From the NCBI GenBank assembly GCA_003168215.1, contig PMSW01000162.1:30407-67473 (forward strand): 37,067 bases of DNA. Reading direction: 5' to 3'. The notes under the pieces are model-generated. The model did not search any database. It worked only from the letters and a program-made list of their open reading frames with translations, and was not told the DNA's origin. A program made the translations under genes and the position numbers. Position 1 is the first letter of the stretch. Each line of letters starts with the position of its first letter. This DNA comes from Actinomycetota bacterium. GTDB taxonomy: Bacteria > Actinomycetota > Actinomycetes > Streptosporangiales > Streptosporangiaceae. This document shows positions 15,270 through 29,081 of the stretch, one piece after another.

Positions 15270-15716
15270 TTAACGCGGGCTATTGCCGCGCCCTGGCGGA
15301 GCGGACTCCAGCCACGCGAGAAAGCCGGTGAGCGCCGCCTCGCTCATGGCCAGCTCGACCGGCGCGGCGCGCTCCCCCGCACTGCACTCCACGACGACGA
15401 TGCCCTTGCCGAGGCTGGCTGATTCCAAGGCGTCGGCTGGCCGCCGGGAGAGGACGCTGAGCGCCTTTCGCGCGAAGACCGCACGCGGTCTCAGCAGCAC
15501 TCCGAAGGCGTCATACCAGCGCAACTCGGCGGGCTGGTAGGCGGCGAGGCCGAGGCGCCAGCCCTGATCGGGGCCGCGGCGCAGGCCGCACTCGACGGTC
15601 CCGCCGCCGCGCTCCAGCAGGATCCTGCGGATCGCGATGCCCATCGCCGCGAGCACGGCCAGGGCAAGCAGGGCGGCAAGGATCCAGACTGCGCCGACTT
15701 CCAGCGCCGCTACCAC
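15270..15716 (-). CDS. DUF2550 single-pass membrane protein
   Basis: A 148-residue protein with one N-terminal membrane helix (VWILAALLALAVLAAMGIAI, about residues 10-30) and a cytoplasmic domain. That domain contains VECGLRR, GWRLGLAAYQPAELRWYDAFG and ECSAGERAAPVELAMS, typical of DUF2550. The family follows atpC in many actinobacteria, and here it starts 23 bases after the atpC stop, so it is probably co-transcribed. The function is unknown. A short hairpin (15274-15278 with 15286-15290) overlaps the end of the gene and may help termination. Confidence 0.85.
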   Translation of the reverse strand: MVAALEVGAVWILAALLALAVLAAMGIAIRRILLERGGGTVECGLRRGPDQGWRLGLAAYQPAELRWYDAFGVLLRPRAVFARKALSVLSRRPADALESASLGKGIVVVECSAGERAAPVELAMSEAALTGFLAWLESAPPGRGNSPR

Positions 15717-15739
15717 CCAGCCCTCCGAGCCGGTCCTGC

Positions 15740-16153
15740 TCAGGCCCGGTCGCCAGCGGCCCTGAGCAGCGCTCGGAAGTATCGGACGTCCGCGGTCTCC
15801 TCGCCCGGCCCGGCAGCCTCCAGCGCGGAGTCGAGGGAAGCCTGCGCTCCGGCCCGGTCCACATCGGCACCGAGCTGTGCCTGGCGGGCCAGGACCGATA
15901 CCTGGTCATCCGCGACAGACAGGAATCCCCCGCCGATCGCGACGAGCACCTCGCCGCCGGCTCCCTGGCCGCCGGCTGCCTCGCCGGCGTCGGGCAGGAT
16001 CCGCACCACACTGCCCTCGGCCAGGATGCCGAGCACGGGCGTGTGACCGGTCAGCACGCCGATGTCCCCGTCGAGGGTCTTGGCGATGACCCGCTGGGCA
16101 TCGCCGGCCCAGATCTCGCCTTCGGGGACGACCAGCGCCACGTGCAGCGTCAC
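15740..16153 (-). CDS. atpC: F1Fo ATP synthase subunit epsilon
   Basis: A 137-residue epsilon subunit of the F1 central stalk. The N-terminal beta-sandwich is recognisable (LHVALVVPEGEIWAGDA, GDIGVLTGHTPVLGIL, GGGFLSVADDQVSVLA), and a C-terminal helical part (residues 95-137) follows. In this family the helical domain can inhibit ATP hydrolysis. A Gly/Ala-rich loop (residues 56-66) is inserted between strands. The GTG start at 16153 has only a weak ribosome site and follows atpD by 49 bases. Confidence 0.92.
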   Translation of the reverse strand: MTLHVALVVPEGEIWAGDAQRVIAKTLDGDIGVLTGHTPVLGILAEGSVVRILPDAGEAAGGQGAGGEVLVAIGGGFLSVADDQVSVLARQAQLGADVDRAGAQASLDSALEAAGPGEETADVRYFRALLRAAGDRA

Positions 16154-16202
16154 AGTGCTACCCCGCGCGACTTCGTCACGACGCTAATCTCACACGACTC
16201 CG

Positions 16203-18760
<2,558 letters not shown>

Positions 18761-18775
18761 GCGTGCCTTCCCGCC

Positions 18776-20428
<1,653 letters not shown>

Positions 20429-20497
20429 TGTCCTCGTTCTCTTTCGTCTGGATCGTTCTTCGTCTGTGGGCTTCCCGTGCCGCGCGGCGGCCCGCGC

Positions 20498-22193
<1,696 letters not shown>

Positions 22194-22300
22194 TCAGGCC
22201 GGCGGAGTTCCCCCGGCGGATTCGTGGGCGGGACGTCTGTGGGCGGCGCGTCAGCGCGGCTGCCCCTGCAGTCGCTGGCGTGCGCCGGTCGCGAGCCATC

Positions 22301-23113
22301 TCAGTGGCCTGCTTCCGGCGAGAGCGAGCCGCCGATGTACTGCGCCGTCAGGATGGTGAAGATGTAGGCCTGCAGCGCCTGGATCAGCATCTCGAAGGCA
22401 GTGAGAATGATCACGAGCAGGAACGAGGTCGCGCTGTACAGCAGGCCGATCCCGATGGTGAACATGTACCAGGAAGCGAGGGTGAACACCAGGATGAGGA
22501 TGTGCCCGGCGAACATGTTCGCGAAGAGCCGGACCGCCAGCGTGAACGGGCGGACCAGGGTGTACTGGAGGATCTCGACCGGCGCGAGGATGAGCAGGAT
22601 CCCGATCGGCACCCCCTTCGGGACCATGTTGCTGAAATAACCGCGCAGGCCCATGCGCCTTATGCCGAGCACCGTGTAGGTGATGTAGACCATGAGCATC
22701 AGCGCGACCGGGAAGGCGATCCGCGACATCGCGGGGAACTGCGCTACCGGGATGATCTCCATCAGGTTCATCACCCAGATGAAGAAGAACAGCGAGACCA
22801 GGAAGGGGAGGTACCCGTCGCCCTCCTTGCCCATCATCGGCCGCAGGATCTGGTCGCGGACGAAGAAGACGCCCAACTCGCCCAGGTTCTGCGCGCCCCT
22901 GGGGACCAGCTTGGGCTTGGCGAACGCGGCCCAGAAGAACCAGACGACCAGCCCGGCGCAGATCAGCGCCAGCAGCATCGGCTTGGTGAAGTGGAAGCTG
23001 CCGATCGAGAAGAGGGGCGGAAAGAGGAAGCTGTTCAGGCTCGGTGCCGGGAAACCGCAGCCGGAGAAAAGATGGCACCCGCCCCCGGCAAGCGCCTGAA
23101 CATCACCGGCCAC
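22301..23113 (-). CDS. atpB: F1Fo ATP synthase subunit a
   Basis: A 270-residue subunit a that forms the proton half-channels. The actinobacterial N terminus CHLFSGCGFPAPSLNSFLF is present, and the essential Arg is in AVRLFANMFAGH. Later helices (ALQAYIFTILTAQYIG) complete the family pattern. I prefer the GTG at 23113 because GGAGGTCAAG immediately precedes it; a GTG 11 codons earlier (23146) has no ribosome site. It precedes atpE by 125 bases that contain no gene. Confidence 0.93.
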   Translation of the reverse strand: MAGDVQALAGGGCHLFSGCGFPAPSLNSFLFPPLFSIGSFHFTKPMLLALICAGLVVWFFWAAFAKPKLVPRGAQNLGELGVFFVRDQILRPMMGKEGDGYLPFLVSLFFFIWVMNLMEIIPVAQFPAMSRIAFPVALMLMVYITYTVLGIRRMGLRGYFSNMVPKGVPIGILLILAPVEILQYTLVRPFTLAVRLFANMFAGHILILVFTLASWYMFTIGIGLLYSATSFLLVIILTAFEMLIQALQAYIFTILTAQYIGGSLSPEAGH

Positions 23114-23302
23114 CTTGACCTCCGAATCCGATCCTTCGCGCGGCACCTTCGCGGGCCGCGCGGACGTCTCTTACCCCGCGCGCGGTGGCTGATGCGACCG
23201 CAGCTCGGACCGCCGGTGACCTGACCGCAGCTGGCATGACTGCAGCTGCCGCCACTGCCGTCGCAGCGGGCCGGCCGGCGGGCAGCGGGCGGCTGCCGCC
23301 GA

Positions 23303-23557
23303 TCAGGGCCTGCCGTACCGGTAGATGATCAGCACTATGGCGAGGACTAGTCCGGTCAGCATTCCCACCGGGAAAAGGATTGTCGCATGCAGCCAGTGGC
23401 CGATGAGCCAGCCGATCCCGCCGTAGGCGGCCATCCCGGCGATGAGGTAGCTGAAGACTGACCAGCCGGCGTTCTCCTCGCCGGGGCCAGCGCCGGGGCC
23501 AGCGGCACGGCCCGGGGAGTTCCGGCCCGGCCCCGCAGGACGGCCGCTGAAGCTCAC
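23303..23557 (-). CDS. AtpZ/AtpI-like small membrane protein
   Basis: An 84-residue protein. Residues 1-28 are Gly/Pro-rich and disordered. Two membrane helices follow (GWSVFSYLIAGMAAYGGIGW and a second from ILFPVGMLTGLVLAIVLII), with a short loop between. This is the AtpZ/'F0F1-ATPase gene 1' pattern of a small subunit encoded at the head of atp operons, proposed to bind divalent cations or aid assembly. It lies between atpI and atpB. The 189 bases to atpB hold no gene. Confidence 0.75.
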   Translation of the reverse strand: MSFSGRPAGPGRNSPGRAAGPGAGPGEENAGWSVFSYLIAGMAAYGGIGWLIGHWLHATILFPVGMLTGLVLAIVLIIYRYGRP

Positions 23558-23645
23558 GCCGCGTCACCGCCAGGCGCGTGCCCTCGCCGGCAGCCTGACG
23601 CCCGGGCCGCGATCTGCCGTCCGGTCCTCGAGTAGCCGCCACGCG

Positions 23646-24050
23646 TCACCGTTCTCCATCCGGCTCGACATACGGGATCTTAAGCCGGAGTGACCAGGTG
23701 ACCTGCGACCCGCTCCACGCCAGGATGCAGACGATCGCGGTCAGGCCGAAGAGCCTGGGGTTGAAGGCCGTTGAGTCGCTGAAGCGGACAACGAAGAAGA
23801 GCAAGACCAGGATCTTCAGGATGTACGTGGTCATCGCCGTGATCATCATGGCCTGCGGGCTCACCTTCGCCGCGCGCCCGACGGCCGCCACGCTGATAGC
23901 GAAGAAGACCGCGACGAGCGCGATCCCGAGTACAGATCCGAGCAGCCCCTTGCCGCCGCCCACGGCTAGGCTGATGACCGCCATCAGGGCGCCCACGGCG
24001 GCCGTGGTGGCGGCCGACCTGCGGACGATCCCGGCATGGTTCGCCAGCAT
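23646..24050 (-). CDS. atpI: ATP synthase protein I (AtpI)
   Basis: A 134-residue four-helix membrane protein at the head of the operon. Its hydrophobic segments match the AtpI family, a chaperone-like factor for c-ring assembly: AATTAAVGALMAVISLAVGG, LLGSVLGIALVAVFFAI, MITAMTTYILKILVLLFFVV and LTAIVCILAWSGSQ. The ATG at 24050 follows GGAGTCC. The first promoter elements of the operon and a Rex-like site lie in the 377-base interval upstream. Confidence 0.85.
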   Translation of the reverse strand: MLANHAGIVRRSAATTAAVGALMAVISLAVGGGKGLLGSVLGIALVAVFFAISVAAVGRAAKVSPQAMMITAMTTYILKILVLLFFVVRFSDSTAFNPRLFGLTAIVCILAWSGSQVTWSLRLKIPYVEPDGER

Positions 24051-24111
24051 CTAAAGGACTCCGGGGGACTCGACGAGGAATTCGCTGACCTGCTGAATTG
24101 ACCAGACGGTT

Positions 24112-24117
24112 ACCTTA
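24112..24117 (-). promoter_or_regulatory. Possible -10 box of the atp operon
   Basis: TAAGGT, read leftward at 24117-24112, fits the TAnnnT -10 consensus and would start transcripts about 55 bases before the atpI ATG. No good -35 is spaced correctly, so this is tentative. A second start near the Rex-like site is also possible. Confidence 0.3.
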
Positions 24118-24175
24118 GCACCCAGGTGCAACCAAACGGCTCCGCCGCAGCAGCGGCGCGGTTCCGCTGCCAGGT

Positions 24176-24240
24176 CAGCGAAAGGTATCACGGTTCTACT
24201 CACTCATCTTCCAGCGTTGGGCTCGTGAAAGGTATCACAA
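24176..24240 (-). promoter_or_regulatory. Rex-like operator and a degenerate second copy upstream of the atp operon
   Basis: Positions 24223-24240 read TCGTGA-AAGGTA-TCACAA, one mismatch from the Rex operator consensus TTGTGAnnnnnnTCACAA. A second copy at 24176-24193 keeps the core GAAAGGTATCAC, giving a 12-bp direct repeat with 24227-24238, but has weaker outer bases. Rex is the NADH/NAD+-sensing repressor of actinomycete respiratory genes. The sites are 125-190 bases before atpI in the interval between the WecA-like gene and atpI, which holds no gene. Confidence 0.65.
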
Positions 24241-24427
24241 GCTTTGCCGCGATGGGCTCAACGGGTCACCTACTGTGACGAACGCGACTCATCAGCCACT
24301 AACGGCCAGTAACGACCGGCCGTCGTCCGCGCCCTGGGCGCTCGGTAGGGCCTGCGGGGGCGGCACTGCCGGCACGTCACGAGGAGTTCCTACCCGCCCT
24401 ATCGCGCGGCAAAAGCAGCGCGCGCGC

Positions 24428-25642
24428 TCAGCCTGGCCGGGCGGGGACGCCCGGCCTTGGCAGGGTCTCCCCGGCCGCAGGCCGCGGGCTGGCGTGCGGC
24501 GCGCGCTGCGCGGGCCTGCCGCGCTCCCACCACCGGAGCCTGGGCATCGACATCAGCAGCAGCACGAGCACAGCGGCCACGGTGGCCACCGCAAGCACGA
24601 ACAGCGGTGTCTTAGTGATCGACAGCCCGACCACCGTGCCGGAGAACAACGTCGCCCACAGGTACATGATCAGCACGCTGGAGCGATGGGAGTGGCCGAT
24701 GTCGAGCAGCCGGTGATGCAGGTGCTTGCGGTCCGGCGCGAACAGCGACTGGCCCGCCCTGGTCCGGCGGACGACGGCGAGCAGCAGGTCCGCGTAGGGG
24801 ATGACGAGAATAGCCGCGGGCAGGATCAGCGGCAAGATCTCGGGGAACCGGTTGAGCGTCCCCCCCTGGTAGGCCGCCCGGCTTGCCAGGCTCGCGGGGT
24901 CGAGCGAGGCGATGCTCGAGATCGGCGCGTACGCGAGCAGCAGGCCAAGCAGCATCGAGCCGGTGTCGCCCATGAAGATCCTGGCCGGGTAGAAATTGTG
25001 CGGCACGAACCCGATGCAGGCGCCGGCCAGCACAGCGGACGCCAGCGCCGGACCGGTTTGCTCGTCCAGCCCCAGCTTCTTGGTGAGCGTGTAGTAGTAG
25101 AGGAAGAACGCGGCAGCACCGATCCCGACGATCCCGACCGCGAGGCCGTCCAGCCCGTCGATGAAGTTGACCGCGTTGATGGTGGCCACCACGACAAGGA
25201 TGGTCAGCGTGGTGGCCTGGTCCTGGGTAAGGACGAGCGTCGCGCCGCCCGGCTCGGGCAGCCAGCTCACCTGAGCGCCGCTCCAGACCAGGACGGCGCC
25301 CGCGGCCACCTGGCCCGCCAGCTTGCTGAGCGGATTTAGCCCCCACCGGTCGTCGGCGAAGCCGACGAGGACGATGAGGCCGCCGGCCAGCAGCAGGCCA
25401 GATTCCATCCGGCTGCCGCTGAACACACTGCGCAGGGGCTCAATCTGGGCGGCCACCAGCAAGCCGACCGCCAGGCCGCCGTACATGGCCAGCCCGCCGA
25501 GCAACGGGATCGGCACCACATGCACGTCCCGGTCGCGGGCAGCGTGCATGGCGCCGACAGCAACCGCCAGCCGGCGCACTAGCGGGGTCAGCAGATAGGT
25601 GACAGCAGCCGTGACCAGCACCGTGAGTAGGTATTCGCGCAC
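24428..25642 (-). CDS. wecA: WecA/MraY-family polyprenyl-phosphate N-acetylglucosaminyl-1-phosphate transferase
   Basis: A 404-residue polytopic membrane enzyme with about 11 helices. The catalytic signature residues of the family are present: Asp97-Asp98 in ADDRWGLNPLSK, NFIDGLDG (159-166), MGDTGS (224-229) and the cytoplasmic His loop HLHHRLL (307-313). It transfers a sugar-1-phosphate from UDP-sugar to a polyprenyl phosphate; the position next to the atp operon matches the actinobacterial WecA (arabinogalactan/teichoic linkage) rather than MraY. The C-terminal 35 residues are Arg/Pro-rich. The GTG at 25642 follows GGTGAG. A perfect 9-bp hairpin (24435-24443 with 24448-24456) lies in its last codons. 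Confidence 0.88.
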   Translation of the reverse strand: MREYLLTVLVTAAVTYLLTPLVRRLAVAVGAMHAARDRDVHVVPIPLLGGLAMYGGLAVGLLVAAQIEPLRSVFSGSRMESGLLLAGGLIVLVGFADDRWGLNPLSKLAGQVAAGAVLVWSGAQVSWLPEPGGATLVLTQDQATTLTILVVVATINAVNFIDGLDGLAVGIVGIGAAAFFLYYYTLTKKLGLDEQTGPALASAVLAGACIGFVPHNFYPARIFMGDTGSMLLGLLLAYAPISSIASLDPASLASRAAYQGGTLNRFPEILPLILPAAILVIPYADLLLAVVRRTRAGQSLFAPDRKHLHHRLLDIGHSHRSSVLIMYLWATLFSGTVVGLSITKTPLFVLAVATVAAVLVLLLMSMPRLRWWERGRPAQRAPHASPRPAAGETLPRPGVPARPG

Positions 25643-25736
25643 GGTGGCTCACCAGGTCCGGACGGGTGTTGCGAGCATTACGGCAACTCTAGAGCACCCC
25701 GGCAAGAAGCCGGGCCTGCCGCGGAAGCGGGGCACC

Positions 25737-25790
25737 CAGCAGAAGCCGGAACCGCAGCAGAAGCCGGAACCGCAGCAGAAGCCGGGCCCG
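25737..25790. repeat. Three tandem 18-bp units between sua5 and wecA
   Basis: CAGCAGAAGCCGGAACCG occurs at 25737-25754 and 25755-25772, and a variant with GGGCCCG-type ending at 25773-25790. The unit is a multiple of three, but on the minus strand the sua5 stop lies before it and the wecA start after it, so it is noncoding for those genes. On the plus strand it would read QQKPEP, in a frame without a ribosome site. Confidence 0.75.
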
Positions 25791-25804
25791 CCAGCCCGTC
25801 ACGA

Positions 25805-26461
25805 CTATGGCGCGGCTTCTTCACCGGCAGTAACGGCCGCCACCTCGCGGAGCCGCCCGATCGAGATCACGCCCTGGCGCAGCAGCCGGGGTGACGACCC
25901 GGTCAGGTCGACAATCGTCGAGGCCAGCGCGCTCGCGCACTGGCCGCCATCCAGGTAGACGGCCACCGACTCGCCGAGCTGCTCCTCCGCTTCCGCCGCC
26001 GTGGTGGCGGACAGCGAGCCGGAGAGGTTCGCGCTGCTGACCGCCATCGGCCCGGTCTCCTTCAGCAGCTCCAGCGCGATCGGATGCAGCGGCATCCGGA
26101 CGGCGACGGTGCCGCGGGAGTCGCCGAGATCCCAGTGCAAGGTCGGGGTGGCGCGGCATACCAGGGTCAGGCCGCCCGGCCAGAACTCGTCGACGAGGTC
26201 CTTGCCATACGGCCCGAGATCGTCCACGAGGGCAATGGCCGCACGGACCGAGCCTACGAGCACCGGCGGGGGCATGCTCCTCCCCCGTCCCTTGGCCTCC
26301 AGGAGGCTTGTCACCGCCCCCGGGTTGAAGGCATCAGCGCCTATTCCGTAGACCGTGTCCGTCGGCAGCACTACCAGGGCGCCGCGGCCGACGGCTGCGG
26401 CGGCGGCGGCGAGGCCCGTCACACGCTCCGACGCGTCAGCGCAGTCATACCGTCCGCTCAT
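25805..26461 (-). CDS. L-threonylcarbamoyladenylate synthase (Sua5/TsaC)
   Basis: A 218-residue YrdC/Sua5-domain enzyme that makes threonylcarbamoyl-AMP from threonine, bicarbonate and ATP for the t6A modification of tRNA. Visible motifs are VVLPTDTVYGIGADAF, the basic KGRGRSMPPPVLVGS loop, FWPGGLTLV, GTVAVRMPLH and AVSSANLSG. It ends after the catalytic domain and lacks the extra Sua5 domain. It lies between prmC and wecA, as in other actinobacteria, except that glyA, which I would expect nearby in Streptomyces, is absent. A gap of 136 bases to prmC holds only GC-rich inverted repeats. Confidence 0.92.
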   Translation of the reverse strand: MSGRYDCADASERVTGLAAAAAAVGRGALVVLPTDTVYGIGADAFNPGAVTSLLEAKGRGRSMPPPVLVGSVRAAIALVDDLGPYGKDLVDEFWPGGLTLVCRATPTLHWDLGDSRGTVAVRMPLHPIALELLKETGPMAVSSANLSGSLSATTAAEAEEQLGESVAVYLDGGQCASALASTIVDLTGSSPRLLRQGVISIGRLREVAAVTAGEEAAP

Positions 26462-26597
26462 GGCCGCTCATCCTGCCATGTTTCGCGCCGGAACCGGCAC
26501 CCGGGCCGCCCCGCGGCCGGGGACGCGCGGACGGCTGCCGGCCAGGACCGCACGGCCACGCGGTGCCCGGCCTGGACCGCGGCGGCAGCGAATCTGA

Positions 26598-27461
26598 TCA
26601 GGACCGCACGGCAGTGACGAATCTGTCCCGGCCGGCCAGGTCCTTATGGTTGCGGGTCTCCCGCCAGCGGAGTTCCTCCGGGAAAATCCAGTAGACCGCG
26701 CTGCCTTGCTGCGCGCCGTGCTCTACGGCCACCAGGCCCCTGGGACGCAGCAGCCTGCTCGCGACTGCCTCGATCGCCCTGATCGGGTTGAGCCCGTCTG
26801 GCCCGCCCCAGAGCGCGGTGGCCGGATCGTACTCGCCCACCTCGGGCGGCACCCACGCGCCGACCGGGATGTACGGCGGATTGCTGATCACCAGGTCCGC
26901 CGTCCCGTCCAGGTCGCCGAGCGCGGCGGCGAAGTCGCCGTCATGCAGGGTTACCCGGCCTGCCGTGTGCGGTGCCGATGCCGCGCACCTGGCGATGTTC
27001 CGCTCCGCCCACTGCCGGGCGAGCGGGTCGGCCTCCACTGCGTGCACCCGGGCTCGCGGCACCTCCTGCGAGATTGCCAGGGCGATCGCGCCGGAGCCGG
27101 TGCCAAGGTCGGCGACGACCGGTTCAGCGACGTCCATCTCCCTGAGGCAGTCAATGGCCCAGCCCGTCATGACCTCGGTTTCCTGGCGCGGCACGAAGAC
27201 GCCGGGACCTACCTCAAGGTCCAGGTAGCGGAAATACGCGCGCCCGGTGATGTGCTGCAGCGGCTCGCGGGCGGCCCGGCGCGCGATATCGGACCAGAAC
27301 CGCGCGTCGAAGGCGGTGTCCGGCACGGTGTGCAGCTCGCCGCGCCGGACCCGGTGCACGCTGGCCGCGATCAGCTCGGCGTCGGCGCGCGGCGATTCCA
27401 CCCCGGCCTCGGCCAGCCGCGCCGCGGCCAGCGCCACCTCGTCAAGCAGCAGGCTCATCAT
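26598..27461 (-). CDS. prmC: Release factor glutamine methyltransferase PrmC
   Basis: A 287-residue S-adenosylmethionine-dependent methyltransferase that methylates the Gln of the GGQ motif in release factors. The N-terminal helical domain is followed by [10 protein letters not shown], the SAM-binding [13 protein letters not shown] (116-128) and the catalytic NPPY (194-197). It overlaps the end of prfA, its substrate gene, by 20 bases; ATG codons at 27461 and 27458 are adjacent alternatives. The overlap implies translational coupling. Confidence 0.93.
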   Translation of the reverse strand: MMSLLLDEVALAAARLAEAGVESPRADAELIAASVHRVRRGELHTVPDTAFDARFWSDIARRAAREPLQHITGRAYFRYLDLEVGPGVFVPRQETEVMTGWAIDCLREMDVAEPVVADLGTGSGAIALAISQEVPRARVHAVEADPLARQWAERNIARCAASAPHTAGRVTLHDGDFAAALGDLDGTADLVISNPPYIPVGAWVPPEVGEYDPATALWGGPDGLNPIRAIEAVASRLLRPRGLVAVEHGAQQGSAVYWIFPEELRWRETRNHKDLAGRDRFVTAVRS

Positions 27462-28536
27462 CGCCGGAGATCCCGGAATCCAGCTTCGCGGCCAGGTCCG
27501 CGGCGGCCAGCGCGTCGATCACCCCGTCGAGATCACCGTCGATGACCCGGTCCAGGTTGTAGGCCCGGTAGCCCACGCGGTGATCGGAGATGCGGTTCTC
27601 CGGGAAGTTGTAGGTGCGGACCCGTTCGGACCGGTCCACGGTGCGGACCTGGCTGCGCCGCTCGGCGCTGGCCTTCGCGTCCGCGTCGGCTTCGGCTTGG
27701 GCCAGCAGCCGCGCCCGCAGCACGCGCAGCGCCTGCTCCTTGTTCTGCAGCTGGCTCTTCTCGTTCTGGCAGGACACGACGATGCCGGTCGGCAGGTGGG
27801 TGATCCGCACCGCGGAGTCGGTGGTGTTCACGCTCTGGCCACCGGGTCCGGAGGACCGGAACACGTCCACCCGCAGGTCATTGGGCTCGATCGTCACCTC
27901 GACCGGATCGGCCTCCGGCATCACGAGGACCCCGGCCGCGGACGTGTGGACGCGGCCCTGTGACTCGGTGACCGGCACCCGCTGAACCCGGTGCACGCCG
28001 CCCTCGTACTTCAGCCTGGCCCACGCGCCCTGGCCGGCCGGATCACGGCGGTTGGCCTTCACCGCGACGGTGACGTCCTTGTACCCGCCCAGACCGGTCA
28101 CCGTGGCGTCCAGGACCTCGGTCTTCCAGCCTTGCCGCTCGGCGTAGCGCAGGTACATCCGGAGCAGGTCACCGGCAAACAGGGCGGATTCATCGCCGCC
28201 CTCGCCGGCCTTCACCTCCAGGATGACGTCCTTCGCGTCATTGGCGTCGCGCGGGACGAGCAGCTGCTGAAGCTGCTCCTCCAGAGCGGCCCGGCGGCGG
28301 CCGAACTGCTCGGCCTCGGCCGCGAACGATGAGTCCTCGCCGGCGAACTCGAGCGCCGTCGCCTCGTCCGCGCAGGTCTGCTGCCACTCCTGGTAGGCGT
28401 GCACCACCGAGCTGAGCTCGCCGTAACGCCGGCCAAGTGCCCTGGCGCGCTCAGGGTCAGCGTGCACGTCCGCGCCGGAAAGCTCGCGCTCCAGCGCAGC
28501 ATGCTCGCTCGCAACATCCGCAAGCCGCTCAAACAC
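27442..28536 (-). CDS. prfA: Peptide chain release factor 1
   Basis: A 364-residue class I release factor that recognises UAG and UAA. The codon-recognition tripeptide is PVT (188-190, in [17 protein letters not shown]), and the catalytic GGQ is at 232-234 in [18 protein letters not shown]. The N-terminal coiled domain is typical. I chose the GTG at 28536 because GGGGAGG lies 7 bases upstream and the product then begins like other RF1 proteins; the open frame extends 14 codons further without a ribosome site. A GNRA-looped hairpin (28628-28645) lies between rpmE and prfA and might attenuate transcription. Confidence 0.95.
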   Translation of the reverse strand: MFERLADVASEHAALERELSGADVHADPERARALGRRYGELSSVVHAYQEWQQTCADEATALEFAGEDSSFAAEAEQFGRRRAALEEQLQQLLVPRDANDAKDVILEVKAGEGGDESALFAGDLLRMYLRYAERQGWKTEVLDATVTGLGGYKDVTVAVKANRRDPAGQGAWARLKYEGGVHRVQRVPVTESQGRVHTSAAGVLVMPEADPVEVTIEPNDLRVDVFRSSGPGGQSVNTTDSAVRITHLPTGIVVSCQNEKSQLQNKEQALRVLRARLLAQAEADADAKASAERRSQVRTVDRSERVRTYNFPENRISDHRVGYRAYNLDRVIDGDLDGVIDALAAADLAAKLDSGISGDDEPAA

Positions 28537-28683
28537 CGCAGTCCTCCCCAGCTGCCCCGTCAAGCACCAGGCCAGCATCGTGGCGAGGCGGACCGGAGCG
28601 GGGTAAGCGCCATAGCAGTCCGGCCTTTCCGCGCTTTCGCGCAGAAAACCGAACTGCCCTGAGATCTGGCAGCCGGCGCGGCC

Positions 28684-28941
28684 CTACTTGACGGCCTTAT
28701 CGGCCTTTCCGGCCGGATCGGGACTGTCGGCCGCCGGCTTCTTGCCGAAGCGCCGCTCGAACCTGGCGACACGGCCGCCGGTGTCCATGATCTTCTGCTT
28801 GCCCGTGTAGAACGGGTGGCAGCTCGAGCAGATGTCAGCGTGGATCACGCCATTCTTGGCGGTGCTCCGCGTCACAAAGGTGCTCCCGCAGGTGCAGGTC
28901 ACCGTCGTCACCACGTAATCGGGGTGAATATTAGCCTTCAC
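28684..28941 (-). CDS. rpmE: 50S ribosomal protein L31, zinc-binding type
   Basis: An 85-residue L31. It begins MKANIHPDY and carries the CxC (VTCTCGSTF) and CxxC ([15 protein letters not shown]) zinc ligands, so it is the zinc-containing (C+) paralogue rather than the zinc-free form induced under zinc starvation. A Pro/Ala/Lys tail follows residue 68. The GTG at 28941 follows AGGAG by 7 bases. It lies between rho and prfA in the conserved actinobacterial order. Confidence 0.96.
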   Translation of the reverse strand: MKANIHPDYVVTTVTCTCGSTFVTRSTAKNGVIHADICSSCHPFYTGKQKIMDTGGRVARFERRFGKKPAADSPDPAGKADKAVK

Positions 28942-29040
28942 GTCAGACTCCTGGTTCTGGCGGTCGCCGGGTCGCCGCAGGCACGTGCCTGGGCGTGAAC
29001 CGGTACCGCGCTTTTTTCGGCTTACCAGTGTGCCAGACCG
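28942..29040 (-). promoter_or_regulatory. 5' leader of rpmE with a 14-base palindrome; possible autoregulatory RNA
   Basis: The interval between rho and rpmE contains a perfect palindrome, CAGGCACGTGCCTG (28978-28991), 37 bases before the rpmE start, and A-rich and GC-rich segments further up. L31 leaders that bind their own protein are described for several bacterial groups, and an actinobacterial version is listed in RNA family collections as I recall. Position and hairpin agree, but I cannot confirm the motif. A CACACT hexamer near 29022 may be the -10 box. Confidence 0.35.
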
Positions 29041-29081
29041 TGCAACATCCGCACCGGCCTGGCGATTCCCGATGCCCGGCG

